A stretch of 16,392 bases of DNA from Akkermansiaceae bacterium UBA4145 (GTDB lineage Bacteria > Verrucomicrobiota > Verrucomicrobiia > Verrucomicrobiales > Akkermansiaceae), in contig DFWB01000023.1 in NCBI GenBank assembly GCA_002380675.1, forward strand, positions 1 to 16,392. Reading direction: 5' to 3'. The position numbers were made by a program, and so were the translations under genes. Below are positions 7,905-14,883 of the stretch, piece by piece. Within the stretch, counting starts at the first letter, position 1. Each line of letters opens with the position of its first letter. Below the pieces are notes generated by a model that saw only the letters and a program-made list of their open reading frames with translations, was not told the origin of the DNA and made no database searches.

Positions 7905-8987
7905 CTATTTGGGAAAGTCCCCCGTAATCAGAGCAAGGTGCTGGAGTCCGGCGCGAGTGAGGGATGCTCGACGACCGGTCCCGGTGAGGCGGGAGAGAGT
8001 AAAATATTCGTGTCGGGACTGGGTGGTCCTAATATAGGTAACCAGAGGCTTGGAAACTTCGCGGTGACTGGGTGCGATGGCTAGAGGAAACCCCGAGGCG
8101 GTGAAGGAGATCTCCCATGAAGGGCTGGGGCGATGGTGTGCTCCGCGTCTGATCCACGGATAGCGGTCTGCCAGTTCTAATTTCCCGCGGCGGGGACAGG
8201 TAACCTTGTAGTAGGCAGAAGTGCCACTGAGAAACTCCGGGATGGTAATCCCAGGCTCCCTTTCCTGCCTAAGGTACAGGTTGGCGATATCGAGCCCTGA
8301 TAGATTCATGCCATTATGTAATCCGTGGCGGTTGTCGCTTCCGAATTTCATCTTGTGCCATGCATCAAACTGAAGGGAGACAAGGATATTCAATTCTAGG
8401 TGAAGGTGAGCTCGCTCCCGGTTGATTCCAGCTCCGGTGTATCCCATCTGGCCGAGCACGTGCCCAGCAGGGATACGCTGCCCCTCCTTGACCAGAGTGG
8501 TAGACAGGTGAGCATAAAGACTTAGAAAGGGCCCATTGCCCCAGTCGTGCTCTACGACTACGTATTTCCCGTAATTGCTTCCTCCGGAACTTTTCTGCAC
8601 GTACACAACGCGTCCGAGTGCGATGGAGCGGACTTTATCCAGAGGCCGGCCGGCAGAGTCTCTCTTCACTGGGCGGATATCGATACCCTCGTGAAAGCGG
8701 GTAGAGACTACTCCTTCCTCTGTTCGCCTGAGGGTTCTTACAAACCCGTAACCTCCCCCCTGCCAGGGCTTGCTCGTCTCGCCCTCAAAGGTGCGATAAA
8801 CATACATATAGAATTTTTCGGGATTGCTCTCAAAAAGTGCCCGGTTGTCGGTCGGTAGCTGCAGAGCCATGCCTTGACCGAGGCAGGGTGCGCTCAGGGC
8901 ACACGAGAGAACGGGAACGAGAACGAGAGCGAACAGAAAGCGGAAAGGAGCTTGGGTCACTATTTCTTTTTGATTCGCTTTTTCCAT
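7905..8987 (-). CDS. Exported M23-family metallopeptidase
   Basis: A 360-residue exported protein with an N-terminal hydrophobic signal (residues ~14-37). The M23/LytM zinc endopeptidase domain lies at ~75-205: FHEGID gives His99 and Asp103, LYAHLS gives His160, and HLHLEL gives His194 and His196. By analogy with LytM, His99, Asp103 and His196 bind zinc and His160 and His194 are catalytic, so it should be active and cut peptidoglycan cross-bridges or stem peptides. About 150 further residues follow with no domain I recognise. The ATG start overlaps the end of the upstream gene by 28 nt. An in-frame GTG (8958-8960) that shares one base with that gene's stop would remove nine residues and still leave a good signal peptide. 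mnmH follows after 37 nt. Confidence 0.92.
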   Translation of the reverse strand: MEKANQKEIVTQAPFRFLFALVLVPVLSCALSAPCLGQGMALQLPTDNRALFESNPEKFYMYVYRTFEGETSKPWQGGGYGFVRTLRRTEEGVVSTRFHEGIDIRPVKRDSAGRPLDKVRSIALGRVVYVQKSSGGSNYGKYVVVEHDWGNGPFLSLYAHLSTTLVKEGQRIPAGHVLGQMGYTGAGINRERAHLHLELNILVSLQFDAWHKMKFGSDNRHGLHNGMNLSGLDIANLYLRQEREPGITIPEFLSGTSAYYKVTCPRRGKLELADRYPWIRRGAHHRPSPSWEISFTASGFPLAIAPSHREVSKPLVTYIRTTQSRHEYFTLSRLTGTGRRASLTRAGLQHLALITGDFPK

Positions 8988-9460
8988 GCCCGTGGATCTT
9001 CGCCGATGCGCGGAAGGTGTTGATCGGTCAGTTTGACTTCAGCAAGCGAGATCCATTTCCAGATAACGATGAGGCCATCATTAACCGGCTTGTCGATCAC
9101 AACGGCATCACGAACCTGTCCGTTGACTACGGCGAGAAGAAGCTTCCCCTGATGAGCAGTACTGAGAGTTCGTAGCCTGTTGGTAGCAGTCTTATCGAGC
9201 TGAAATACCACCCCATAGGAATTGTTGTCATCCGCGGGAAAGGATCGGAAGGCGACGATGTCCTTTGTGCTTATGACGGCAGCTTTCTGAAAGATAACTT
9301 CCTTGCCCGCGGTCAACTGCTTGAAGACCCGCCTGTCTCCGGGTTCAGCTTGAAGGTGGAAACTTAGCTTGAGGTCAGGGGCTTTTTTTCCGGCAGCCCC
9401 GGCAAGGCAGGGTAGCAGCAGGATAGCTGCGAAAATGGCGAGGAAAGAATACCGGGGCAT
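8960..9460 (-). CDS. Small exported protein resembling the SecD P1 head subdomain
   Basis: A 166-residue protein with a clear signal peptide (1-23, cut near AGA-AG). Residues ~62-145 resemble the periplasmic P1 head of SecD: a strand pair ending VVFQLDKTATNRLRTLS, then GKLLLAVVNGQVRDAVVIDKPV, and ISLAEVKLTDQHLP, corresponding to SecD's LDKEG...GKxLAIxLDGxVxSAPVIxxPI...EEAxxL pattern. There are no SecD membrane segments, so it would be free in the periplasm or outer-membrane space. The C-terminus is strongly basic (RAWKKRIKKK). It overlaps the M23 peptidase gene, suggesting co-expression. The role is unknown; the SecD resemblance is by eye and could reflect a shared fold rather than a role in translocation. 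Confidence 0.8.
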   Translation of the reverse strand: MPRYSFLAIFAAILLLPCLAGAAGKKAPDLKLSFHLQAEPGDRRVFKQLTAGKEVIFQKAAVISTKDIVAFRSFPADDNNSYGVVFQLDKTATNRLRTLSTAHQGKLLLAVVNGQVRDAVVIDKPVNDGLIVIWKWISLAEVKLTDQHLPRIGEDPRAWKKRIKKK

Positions 9461-9585
9461 GAAGTTACAAAGCAGGTCCCGCCCCGGGACTCAAGCAGAA
9501 CCGGGATCGAGTCTACCCGTTTCTACTGACCCAACCGGAGGATGGGCTGCTGCTGCACCAAAAGCTATCTTCTGACTTTTCCCAC

Positions 9586-11049
9586 TTATTTGCCTGCTGC
9601 TGTTCCAGGGAGGAAGCGGTAATAGACCTCAAGCATGAGCGTCGCAAGGGCTGTAACGTAGACGGGGTCGTTCCGGGCTGCGGGCCCAGGTTGGGGAGGT
9701 GCAGGCCATGACCCGTCGTTATTCTGCGCTTTCAACAGCTGGTCTCGAAACATCTCGTTGTACTGGACCCAGCTTTTTCCTCCATTGTTAATAGCGGCCT
9801 GGCTCGAATAGTAGTGTTCATAGAGATTGCAAGGGCCTGCCTCGTAATTGAACTGGGATTTCTTATCGATGTATTTAATGCCCTTTCTGGCGTTCGAGTT
9901 GGCCGCTCCCTTGTGTTGCTGGAAGCAGAGCGTGCCAGCTCCTACGAGAGTGGAGTGTCCGTCGCCGAGCGCTCGAGTTCCCTGATAACCGAATCCTCCA
10001 TCAGCAGCTTGGCAAGTTTCGCAATATTTAAGCGCATCGCGAATACAACGAGTCATGTTTCGGAACTCAAGCCCGGTATGCTTGCCCGCCTTGAGAGCCT
10101 GCATCTGCCAAGCGGTGATGGACATGTCTCCTCCTCGGTCGCCCGCCTCGTCATACGAATATTCCCAGCCGCCAGACTTATTCTGGTTGTCTATGACCCA
10201 CTGAACGCTGGACTGTACGCTTTCCTTCAGGTTGGGGAGATTAATGCTGAGCTGGCTGCAAAATGTATAAGCTTCGGCAAGGGCGTAGGCAGCGATTGCA
10301 TGAGAGTAGCACCAGTGCTTGTCCTGCAGGTTGGATGCCATGCGGCCCTTGTTCTTCTGGCAGTTGTCGACCAGGAAGGTTATCGCGCCAGTTACGGTGA
10401 CTCCAAATTCAACCGAAAGGGGGGTCTCGCAGTGGCCGAGGTAAGCGAGAAGGACCAGTCCGGTATAGGCAACTTTTGTCCCTCCACCCCACGAGCCGTC
10501 CCCAGCCTGCGTGTCCTTAAAATATTGCAGCGCCTTCACGACTGCTTCCTCACATTGCTCGTTCCCACCGTTTTCCTTCAAGCGTTGAAGGCGATCCTCT
10601 GGCGAGCATCGTTTACGCATTGTGGCTGGTATATTTCCAAATCCTCCACCCCCGCCATCACCACCGTTTCCCCATCCCTGGCCGAAATCATCTCCGCTGC
10701 CAAAATCAAGATTTGGCTGAGCCTCTGTTTCTGGGACCGGAACGGCGGTTGGAGATGGTGTGCTGGACGCGATCACCTTGGCCATGGAGGAACTTGGCGC
10801 AGAGGGCTTACGCTGAATCTGGGGGTTAACCTCTTTTTGTTCCAGGTTCTCCTCCTCAGGCGCGCCAGCTTGGTAGGCCACGATGGTAGGAGACTTGATG
10901 AGCAGGTTTGGCAGGAGAATAAAGAGCAGGATCAGGATCACGAGCGCCATGATGAGAAGCGCTATCATGACCGAGGTGATGACGGAGTTTCTCTTCTGAG
11001 ACTGAAGACGTGCCTCTGCTTCCTGGCTGAGTTGGGCGTGAAGACTCAT
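9586..11049 (-). CDS. Membrane-anchored prenyltransferase/squalene-oxidase-repeat protein
   Basis: A 487-residue protein with a short cytoplasmic N-terminus (QSQKRNS), one long membrane helix (~23-50), a Pro/Ser/Glu then Gly-rich linker (~60-140, with DFGSGDDFGQGWGNGGDGGGGG), and a periplasmic alpha/alpha toroid (~160-480). Repeat motifs of the terpene-cyclase/squalene-oxidase type are seen at 181-189 (QAGDGSWGG), 288-298 (NQNKSGGWEYS), 346-355 (CQAADGGFGY) and 441-450 (AQNNDGSWPA). The acid motif DxDD of squalene-hopene cyclases is not present, so it is unlikely to be a cyclase. There are eleven cysteines in the toroid half. The N-terminal layout (anchor plus Pro-rich linker) resembles TonB-type tethers. 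Function unknown; it is the first gene of the minus-strand block. Confidence 0.88.
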   Translation of the reverse strand: MSLHAQLSQEAEARLQSQKRNSVITSVMIALLIMALVILILLFILLPNLLIKSPTIVAYQAGAPEEENLEQKEVNPQIQRKPSAPSSSMAKVIASSTPSPTAVPVPETEAQPNLDFGSGDDFGQGWGNGGDGGGGGFGNIPATMRKRCSPEDRLQRLKENGGNEQCEEAVVKALQYFKDTQAGDGSWGGGTKVAYTGLVLLAYLGHCETPLSVEFGVTVTGAITFLVDNCQKNKGRMASNLQDKHWCYSHAIAAYALAEAYTFCSQLSINLPNLKESVQSSVQWVIDNQNKSGGWEYSYDEAGDRGGDMSITAWQMQALKAGKHTGLEFRNMTRCIRDALKYCETCQAADGGFGYQGTRALGDGHSTLVGAGTLCFQQHKGAANSNARKGIKYIDKKSQFNYEAGPCNLYEHYYSSQAAINNGGKSWVQYNEMFRDQLLKAQNNDGSWPAPPQPGPAARNDPVYVTALATLMLEVYYRFLPGTAAGK

Positions 11050-11075
11050 TCTGGTGTTGGTAACGGCTGAGAACG

Positions 11076-11104
11076 ATAAAACCTTAGAAATTTTGTGGAG
11101 GCAA
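11076..11104 (-). promoter_or_regulatory. Possible promoter for the toroid gene and minus-strand block
   Basis: Read on the minus strand, TTGCCT (11104-11099) and TTTTAT (11081-11076) are separated by 17 nt, each matching four of six consensus positions. The start codon follows 26 nt after the -10. It is the best candidate in the divergent gap, but single matches of this quality occur by chance. Confidence 0.3.
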
Positions 11105-11146
11105 GATTCGAGAAGCCCAGTGCTTGCTGGCTGCCGGTTATTCTGC

Positions 11147-11154
11147 GAGGAGAG
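11147..11154 (+). promoter_or_regulatory. Ribosome binding site fixing the oxidoreductase start
   Basis: GAGGAGAG lies just before the ATG at 11158. It is among the strongest Shine-Dalgarno sequences in the window and favours this start over an in-frame GTG at 11095, which would add 21 residues ahead of the Rossmann fold. Confidence 0.75.
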
Positions 11155-11157
11155 ATT

Positions 11158-12072
11158 ATGGATTTAAGGGTAGGAGTAGCAGGTGCGGGTGCGATGGGCC
11201 GCAACCATGCAAGAATCTACAAATTGCTCGACGGAGTGCGTCTGGAAGGGGTTTACGATGTTGACTGCGATCGCGCCGAGGCTGTGGCGGCCGAGTTCGG
11301 CGGCAAAGCGGTAAGCTCTCTTGAGGCTCTCTCGGAGTGCTGTGAAGCAGTCAGCGTCACGGTTCCAACGGACAGGCATGCTGCGATAGGCGGGCAACTT
11401 CTGCGGCAGGGGACCCATATTCTCGTGGAGAAGCCGATCGCATCCAGTGAGGAGGAGGCCGAAAAACTCGTTCAGCTTGCCGCCACTACAGGTAAAGTGC
11501 TGCAGGTAGGGCACGTGGAGCGCTTTAATCCTGTGCTCAGGCATCTGGAGCGCAGGCTGGATCGCCCAAAATTTATTGAAGCTCACCGGCTTTCCCCTTT
11601 CCCAAATAGGAGTTTGGATATCGGAGTGGTTCTGGACCTTATGATCCACGACCTTGAGATCATCCTTCACCTCGTGGCCTCTCCCCTTGTTCACATCGAT
11701 GCGATTGGGGTTCCAGTGCTCACAAGTCATGAGGATATAGCCAACGCACGGTTACGCTTTGAGAATGGTTGCGTCGCTAACGTGACGGCCAGTCGGATTA
11801 GCCCGGATCGAATGCGCAAGATTCGGGTATTTCAGGAAAACTGTTACCTGTCTCTCGACTATCAGGAGCAGAACGGGAAGGTTTTCTGGACGGAATCTGG
11901 AGATATACAGACTGCAGAGGTCGAGGTCGACCGCTCAGAGCCATTAATGGCCCAGTTAAGTGCCTTTGTCGATGCGGTGCGAGGGAACGGAGGACCGGCA
12001 GTGACTGGGCCTCAAGCTGCTGCAGCTCTGGAGACGGCATTGCGTATTACGCGTATCATCCATGACGGGTAG
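11158..12072 (+). CDS. Gfo/Idh/MocA-family NAD(P)-dependent oxidoreductase
   Basis: A 304-residue cytosolic dehydrogenase. The N-terminal Rossmann fold opens at once with RVGVAGAGAMGRNHARIY. The family signature EKP is at 91-93 (Lys92 catalytic), followed by QVGHVERFNP (116-125) and DLMIHDLEIIL (160-170) with Asp160 and His164 as likely active-site residues. These enzymes oxidise or reduce sugars, often nucleotide-linked. The combination VGHVERFNP...EAHRLSPF...IHDLEI...DIANARLRFENGCVAN recalls the group that includes GnnA, which makes the 3-keto form of UDP-GlcNAc for amide-linked lipid A; this is from memory and tentative, since neither a GnnB-type aminotransferase nor lpx genes are adjacent. 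The gene is divergent from the toroid gene and converges on the next one. Confidence 0.9.
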   Translation: MDLRVGVAGAGAMGRNHARIYKLLDGVRLEGVYDVDCDRAEAVAAEFGGKAVSSLEALSECCEAVSVTVPTDRHAAIGGQLLRQGTHILVEKPIASSEEEAEKLVQLAATTGKVLQVGHVERFNPVLRHLERRLDRPKFIEAHRLSPFPNRSLDIGVVLDLMIHDLEIILHLVASPLVHIDAIGVPVLTSHEDIANARLRFENGCVANVTASRISPDRMRKIRVFQENCYLSLDYQEQNGKVFWTESGDIQTAEVEVDRSEPLMAQLSAFVDAVRGNGGPAVTGPQAAAALETALRITRIIHDG

Positions 12073-12153
12073 TTAGCAGGGTCGGAGCAATTTGGAGTGG
12101 ATCCTGCACGGCTAGCGGCTAGATGGCACTTCAAGCTGTTCAGAGAGGAGGCT

Positions 12154-13017
12154 TTAGCCGTTATCGGGTAAGTGCTGATCGAACGGGCAAGCCTCGGGGG
12201 CTGCAGGTTCCTCTTCGGGTCTGTTGTTAGCGGGGGAAAGGGGTTGAGAATTTGCGTCGGAATTCTCAGGGGATTCGGCAGGAGCTCCAGCTTCGGGGAT
12301 GGCTACGGGTTCCGAGGACGAGTTGAAAGATTCGTAGTATTGATTCAAGCGATCACCCGTATCCCGTTCAATGATGCGTGCATCGTAGAGAGCTCTTACT
12401 AATTCCTTTGCCTGACTAATTTGCATATCCGTGGGATTATCGGGCTCGCCGAGGTTGGGAGGTGATATAATCATGTTGGGGATGATTCTTTCCACTCCAG
12501 GGGATACACTCGGATTAAGAATAAATCGTATCGAAGCCTTCGAGTTCGAGTCAGGTCCCTTCTTGATAATCGGAGTTTTCCCCGCCATGAGAATCCGAAG
12601 GTTTTCGCTGTCAGAGAAGATGCCAAGGGTGCGGCAGTGCTGGTAGTTTCGCAGGAGCCCTTTGCCGATCACCTCGGCCTGTGGATCGGGTGATGGATTG
12701 CTTCCCGATCCCACATCTCCAAAAAGAGCCCCTTCGTCAGAGCCATGAAAGACCTCCCGGAGGATTTCGTTGGGTTCTTTGTTGAGGTCGGCCTTCGTCC
12801 TGTGAAGAAGTGCCATCGATTTAAAAAGTGAGGATGTAGCATCCGCATCGTAGGCCGACTCGAAGGAAGTGGTGGGATGGGTGAGATCCCGTAATTCGCT
12901 AACGATTTGCTTCTCCAGCTTATGCTTGTTCCATGCCTTCAAGCCAACGACTGCTATTGCCACCACAATAGCTCCGGTCACAATGTGACGAATAAGATCA
13001 CCGGGTGAAATTCCCAT
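12154..13017 (-). CDS. Single-pass membrane protein with disordered acidic tail, unknown function
   Basis: A 287-residue protein with one N-terminal membrane helix (~11-29) followed by a basic patch (KAWNKHKLEKQ). The middle is mixed helical and strand with SIRFILNPSVSPGVERIIPNM and a helix around MQISQAKELVRALYDARI. The last ~60 residues are rich in Pro, Glu, Ser, Asn and Ala and look unstructured. I recognise no domain and no catalytic motif. It follows the 175-residue gene on the same strand after 65 nt, so the two may be co-transcribed. There is no clear ribosome binding site before the ATG. Confidence 0.72.
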   Translation of the reverse strand: MGISPGDLIRHIVTGAIVVAIAVVGLKAWNKHKLEKQIVSELRDLTHPTTSFESAYDADATSSLFKSMALLHRTKADLNKEPNEILREVFHGSDEGALFGDVGSGSNPSPDPQAEVIGKGLLRNYQHCRTLGIFSDSENLRILMAGKTPIIKKGPDSNSKASIRFILNPSVSPGVERIIPNMIISPPNLGEPDNPTDMQISQAKELVRALYDARIIERDTGDRLNQYYESFNSSSEPVAIPEAGAPAESPENSDANSQPLSPANNRPEEEPAAPEACPFDQHLPDNG

Positions 13018-13082
13018 GAAGAGAGACTAGGGTTGGTTCAGCTCTGAGGCAAGGATCCAGAGTTGCGATCGACAAGAGAGCC

Positions 13083-13610
13083 TTATTCGGTCCCGGGTGT
13101 TCTGCCTGCGATGAGCAGATCGCGAATCCTGCGGTTTTCGTCCGCTTCAAATCGGTAGTCAGGAAGCCGCTTTTGAAGCGTCTCGAGGTGTTCTCTCAAG
13201 GGAGAAAACCCGTCATCTTCACCATGTTGAGAGGCCGTGAACGCAAGGATTTGAACCCCTTCATGGAATAGTCGGCGTGCTTCGTCTGGGCGCCCTGCCA
13301 GCAAACTCAGATCCGCAGCTTCACAAAGCCAGGCTCCCGCCGAGATCAGTTGAGGAAGTCTGGCAGTTCCGGGATGATAGAGTAAGGCGACTAATTTCTG
13401 AGCTTCGGTCTCAATGAGTGTTTGCAGAGGGATTCCGGTGAGTAACTCGCAATGTTCTTCGAGGAATTGCTGCAGGTCAGAAATAATGTCCGGCTTTTTC
13501 AATCCAGCAGCCCGCAGGCAGAATTCTACCGTGCGTTCAATTTCACGGAGAATGTAATCTTGTCTCAGCACAGGAGTTTGCGGGCTTACTGTAATTGGAG
13601 AGAGAGTCAC
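13083..13610 (-). CDS. Helical cytosolic protein, possibly DUF6483-like
   Basis: A 175-residue soluble, almost entirely helical protein. The opening LRQDYILREIERTVEFCLRAAGL recalls the start of DUF6483 proteins (a Q/DDYILRxIExL pattern), which also continue with TPR-like helices; the central AADLSLLAGRPDEARRLFHEGVQIL is TPR-like here too. The family has no assigned function and my match is by eye only. There is no signal peptide or membrane segment. It is the first gene of a two-gene minus-strand unit, divergent from the cyanophycinase-like gene across a 242-nt gap. Confidence 0.7.
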   Translation of the reverse strand: MTLSPITVSPQTPVLRQDYILREIERTVEFCLRAAGLKKPDIISDLQQFLEEHCELLTGIPLQTLIETEAQKLVALLYHPGTARLPQLISAGAWLCEAADLSLLAGRPDEARRLFHEGVQILAFTASQHGEDDGFSPLREHLETLQKRLPDYRFEADENRRIRDLLIAGRTPGTE

Positions 13611-13832
13611 TCATGCCAGATTCTCGGCATTGAGCTCGCCGATTAGGTCATTACACCTTCATAAGTTTATGTTCGACGCTCTCTGGGTCAAGGGCTCCGG
13701 TGTTAGGGCGTCCTCTAAATGGTCCTGTAGAGGGACAAGAGGGTGGGAAATGGGGATGTATGTGGTGAAAATCCGTCTGAAGAGAGACCTTCTGGAGGGA
13801 CTCCGTCGCTTGCCACTTGTAATGGTCCGGGA

Positions 13833-13852
13833 ACCCGAGATCTTGTTCGGGT
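13833..13852 (+). promoter_or_regulatory. Inverted repeat abutting the cyanophycinase-like start codon
   Basis: ACCCGA (13833-13838) and TCGGGT (13847-13852) form a perfect six-pair inverted repeat with an 8-nt loop; the ATG follows at 13853 with no gap. No Shine-Dalgarno sequence is visible in this interval. It could be an mRNA hairpin that hides the start, an operator, or chance. The rest of the 242-nt divergent gap holds no other element I can support. Confidence 0.35.
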
Positions 13853-14746
13853 ATGAGAAGTCAACTTCAAGGCCTTATAGCGATCCTCTTAACTATGGTG
13901 CCGCTCTGTGTCCACGGCACTCCAGTGGTGGGGCCGCCTAAAGGCAGCCTGGTGATCATGGGTGGAGGAGGGCGGGAGATGCCGAACATTTTTGGGAAGT
14001 TTGTGAGTCTTGCTGGAGGGGCAGAGGCGCGAATCGTGATTATCCCCACTGCGGCCTCCAGCGCACCGGGATACAACTACGAGCGCTCTTGGGCCGCGAG
14101 TCTCGCCCGGGAAAAGATGAGAGTGGCGGAAGTCACCGTTCTTCACACTCATGATAGATCCGTTGCAGACACCGCAGAGTTCGTAAAGCCGATTAAGGCA
14201 GCTACCGGAATCTGGTTTGGGGGAGGAAGGCAATGGCGGCTTACCAAGGCCTACGGGGGAACTCGCGCCGAGACGGAATTTCATAAGGTGCTGAGTCGTG
14301 GAGGGGTGATTGGGGGGTCGTCCGCCGGAGCGACGATTCAAGGGTCTTTTCTGGCCAGAGGCGATACCAGCGGCAATACGATTATGATTGGCGATGTGCA
14401 GCGTGGATTTGGGTTTTTACGTGATACCGCGATTGATCAGCATCTGATCGCGAGAGGGCGTGAGCGGGATCTCATCGAGGTTCTGGAAGATCCGGAAAAG
14501 AAGATGCGCAAGGAGTTTGACCGGGCAGCGATGCTGGGTATCGGAATCGACGAAGATGTAGCGATCGTTGTCAGGGGTGATTATTTTGAGGTGATTGGGA
14601 AAGAGGGAGGGGAAGTGCTCGTGTATGATCCGCGAAAATGGGTCGCAAAGGCCTCCGAGGAAGAAAAGTGGGAACGAATTGGGACCGGAGGAGCCTTTGA
14701 CCTCAAAACCCGGAAGATCATCGAGAGAAGAGGAGGCGACCTCTAA
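13853..14746 (+). CDS. Exported cyanophycinase-like S51-family peptidase
   Basis: A 297-residue protein with a signal peptide (~1-22). The body matches the cyanophycinase branch of peptidase family S51: GSLVIMGGGG (31-40), IVIIPTAAS (61-69), GIWFGGGRQWRL (119-130), the nucleophile elbow GGSSAGA (154-160) with Ser157, DQHLIARGRERDL (195-207) and GIGIDEDVAIVV. Cyanophycinases cut the beta-Asp-Arg polymer cyanophycin into dipeptides; the S51 fold also covers alpha-aspartyl dipeptidases, so substrate is open. Export suggests use of external polymer or peptides rather than an internal store. An in-frame stop at 13820-13822 means 13853 is the first possible ATG, although it lacks a ribosome binding site and touches an inverted repeat. 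No cyanophycin synthetase is in the window. Confidence 0.92.
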   Translation: MRSQLQGLIAILLTMVPLCVHGTPVVGPPKGSLVIMGGGGREMPNIFGKFVSLAGGAEARIVIIPTAASSAPGYNYERSWAASLAREKMRVAEVTVLHTHDRSVADTAEFVKPIKAATGIWFGGGRQWRLTKAYGGTRAETEFHKVLSRGGVIGGSSAGATIQGSFLARGDTSGNTIMIGDVQRGFGFLRDTAIDQHLIARGRERDLIEVLEDPEKKMRKEFDRAAMLGIGIDEDVAIVVRGDYFEVIGKEGGEVLVYDPRKWVAKASEEEKWERIGTGGAFDLKTRKIIERRGGDL

Positions 14747-14855
14747 GGTCTTCCCGTAACTTTTCGATGCATATCCCATTCAATCAGCCACTTATCTTTT
14801 ATGAAGGGAAATGCACCAGGTTGCTGTAGATTGAACGCTCGGGTCGATGTTCCAT

Positions 14856-14880
14856 CCCGGCGAGAATTTCCGGGAAGAGG
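14856..14880 (+). promoter_or_regulatory. Hairpin next to Shine-Dalgarno of the small membrane protein
   Basis: CCCGG (14856-14860) can pair with CCGGG (14870-14874) across a 9-nt loop, immediately before AAGAGG (14875-14880), the ribosome binding site for the ATG at 14884. The spacing of 3 nt is short. It may affect translation, but five pairs is little evidence. The preceding ~110 nt after the peptidase gene show nothing clear. Confidence 0.25.
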
Positions 14881-14883
14881 CAT

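Noticed and set aside
8905..8945. Repetitive GAACG/GAGAACG-like run that looks like a short tandem repeat.
   Set aside because: On the coding strand it encodes the hydrophobic Leu/Val-rich core of the M23 protein's signal peptide, which explains the repetition.
9461..9585. The gap between the toroid gene and the SecD-like gene, searched for a promoter or terminator.
   Set aside because: Only poor -35/-10 pairs and an imperfect hairpin without a T-run were found, so nothing could be supported.
9814..11070. A 418-codon open frame on the plus strand opposite the toroid gene.
   Set aside because: The minus-strand frame has a membrane anchor and clear repeat motifs, while the antisense product shows no recognisable domain. 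Long antisense frames of this kind arise from codon bias.
11095..11157. An upstream in-frame GTG start for the Gfo/Idh/MocA oxidoreductase.
   Set aside because: The ATG at 11158 has a strong GAGGAGAG ribosome binding site and places the Rossmann strand at the very N-terminus, as is normal for the family.
12108..12161. Inverted pair ACGGCTA/TAGCCGT between the convergent oxidoreductase and one-TM protein genes, considered as a bidirectional terminator.
   Set aside because: The arms are 40 nt apart, only seven pairs long, without a flanking T-run, and one arm overlaps the end of the 12154-13017 gene.
13630..13941. A 103-codon frame spanning the divergent gap and running into the cyanophycinase-like gene in another frame.
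   Set aside because: No domain, no good ribosome binding site, and it overlaps the signal peptide of a well-supported gene.
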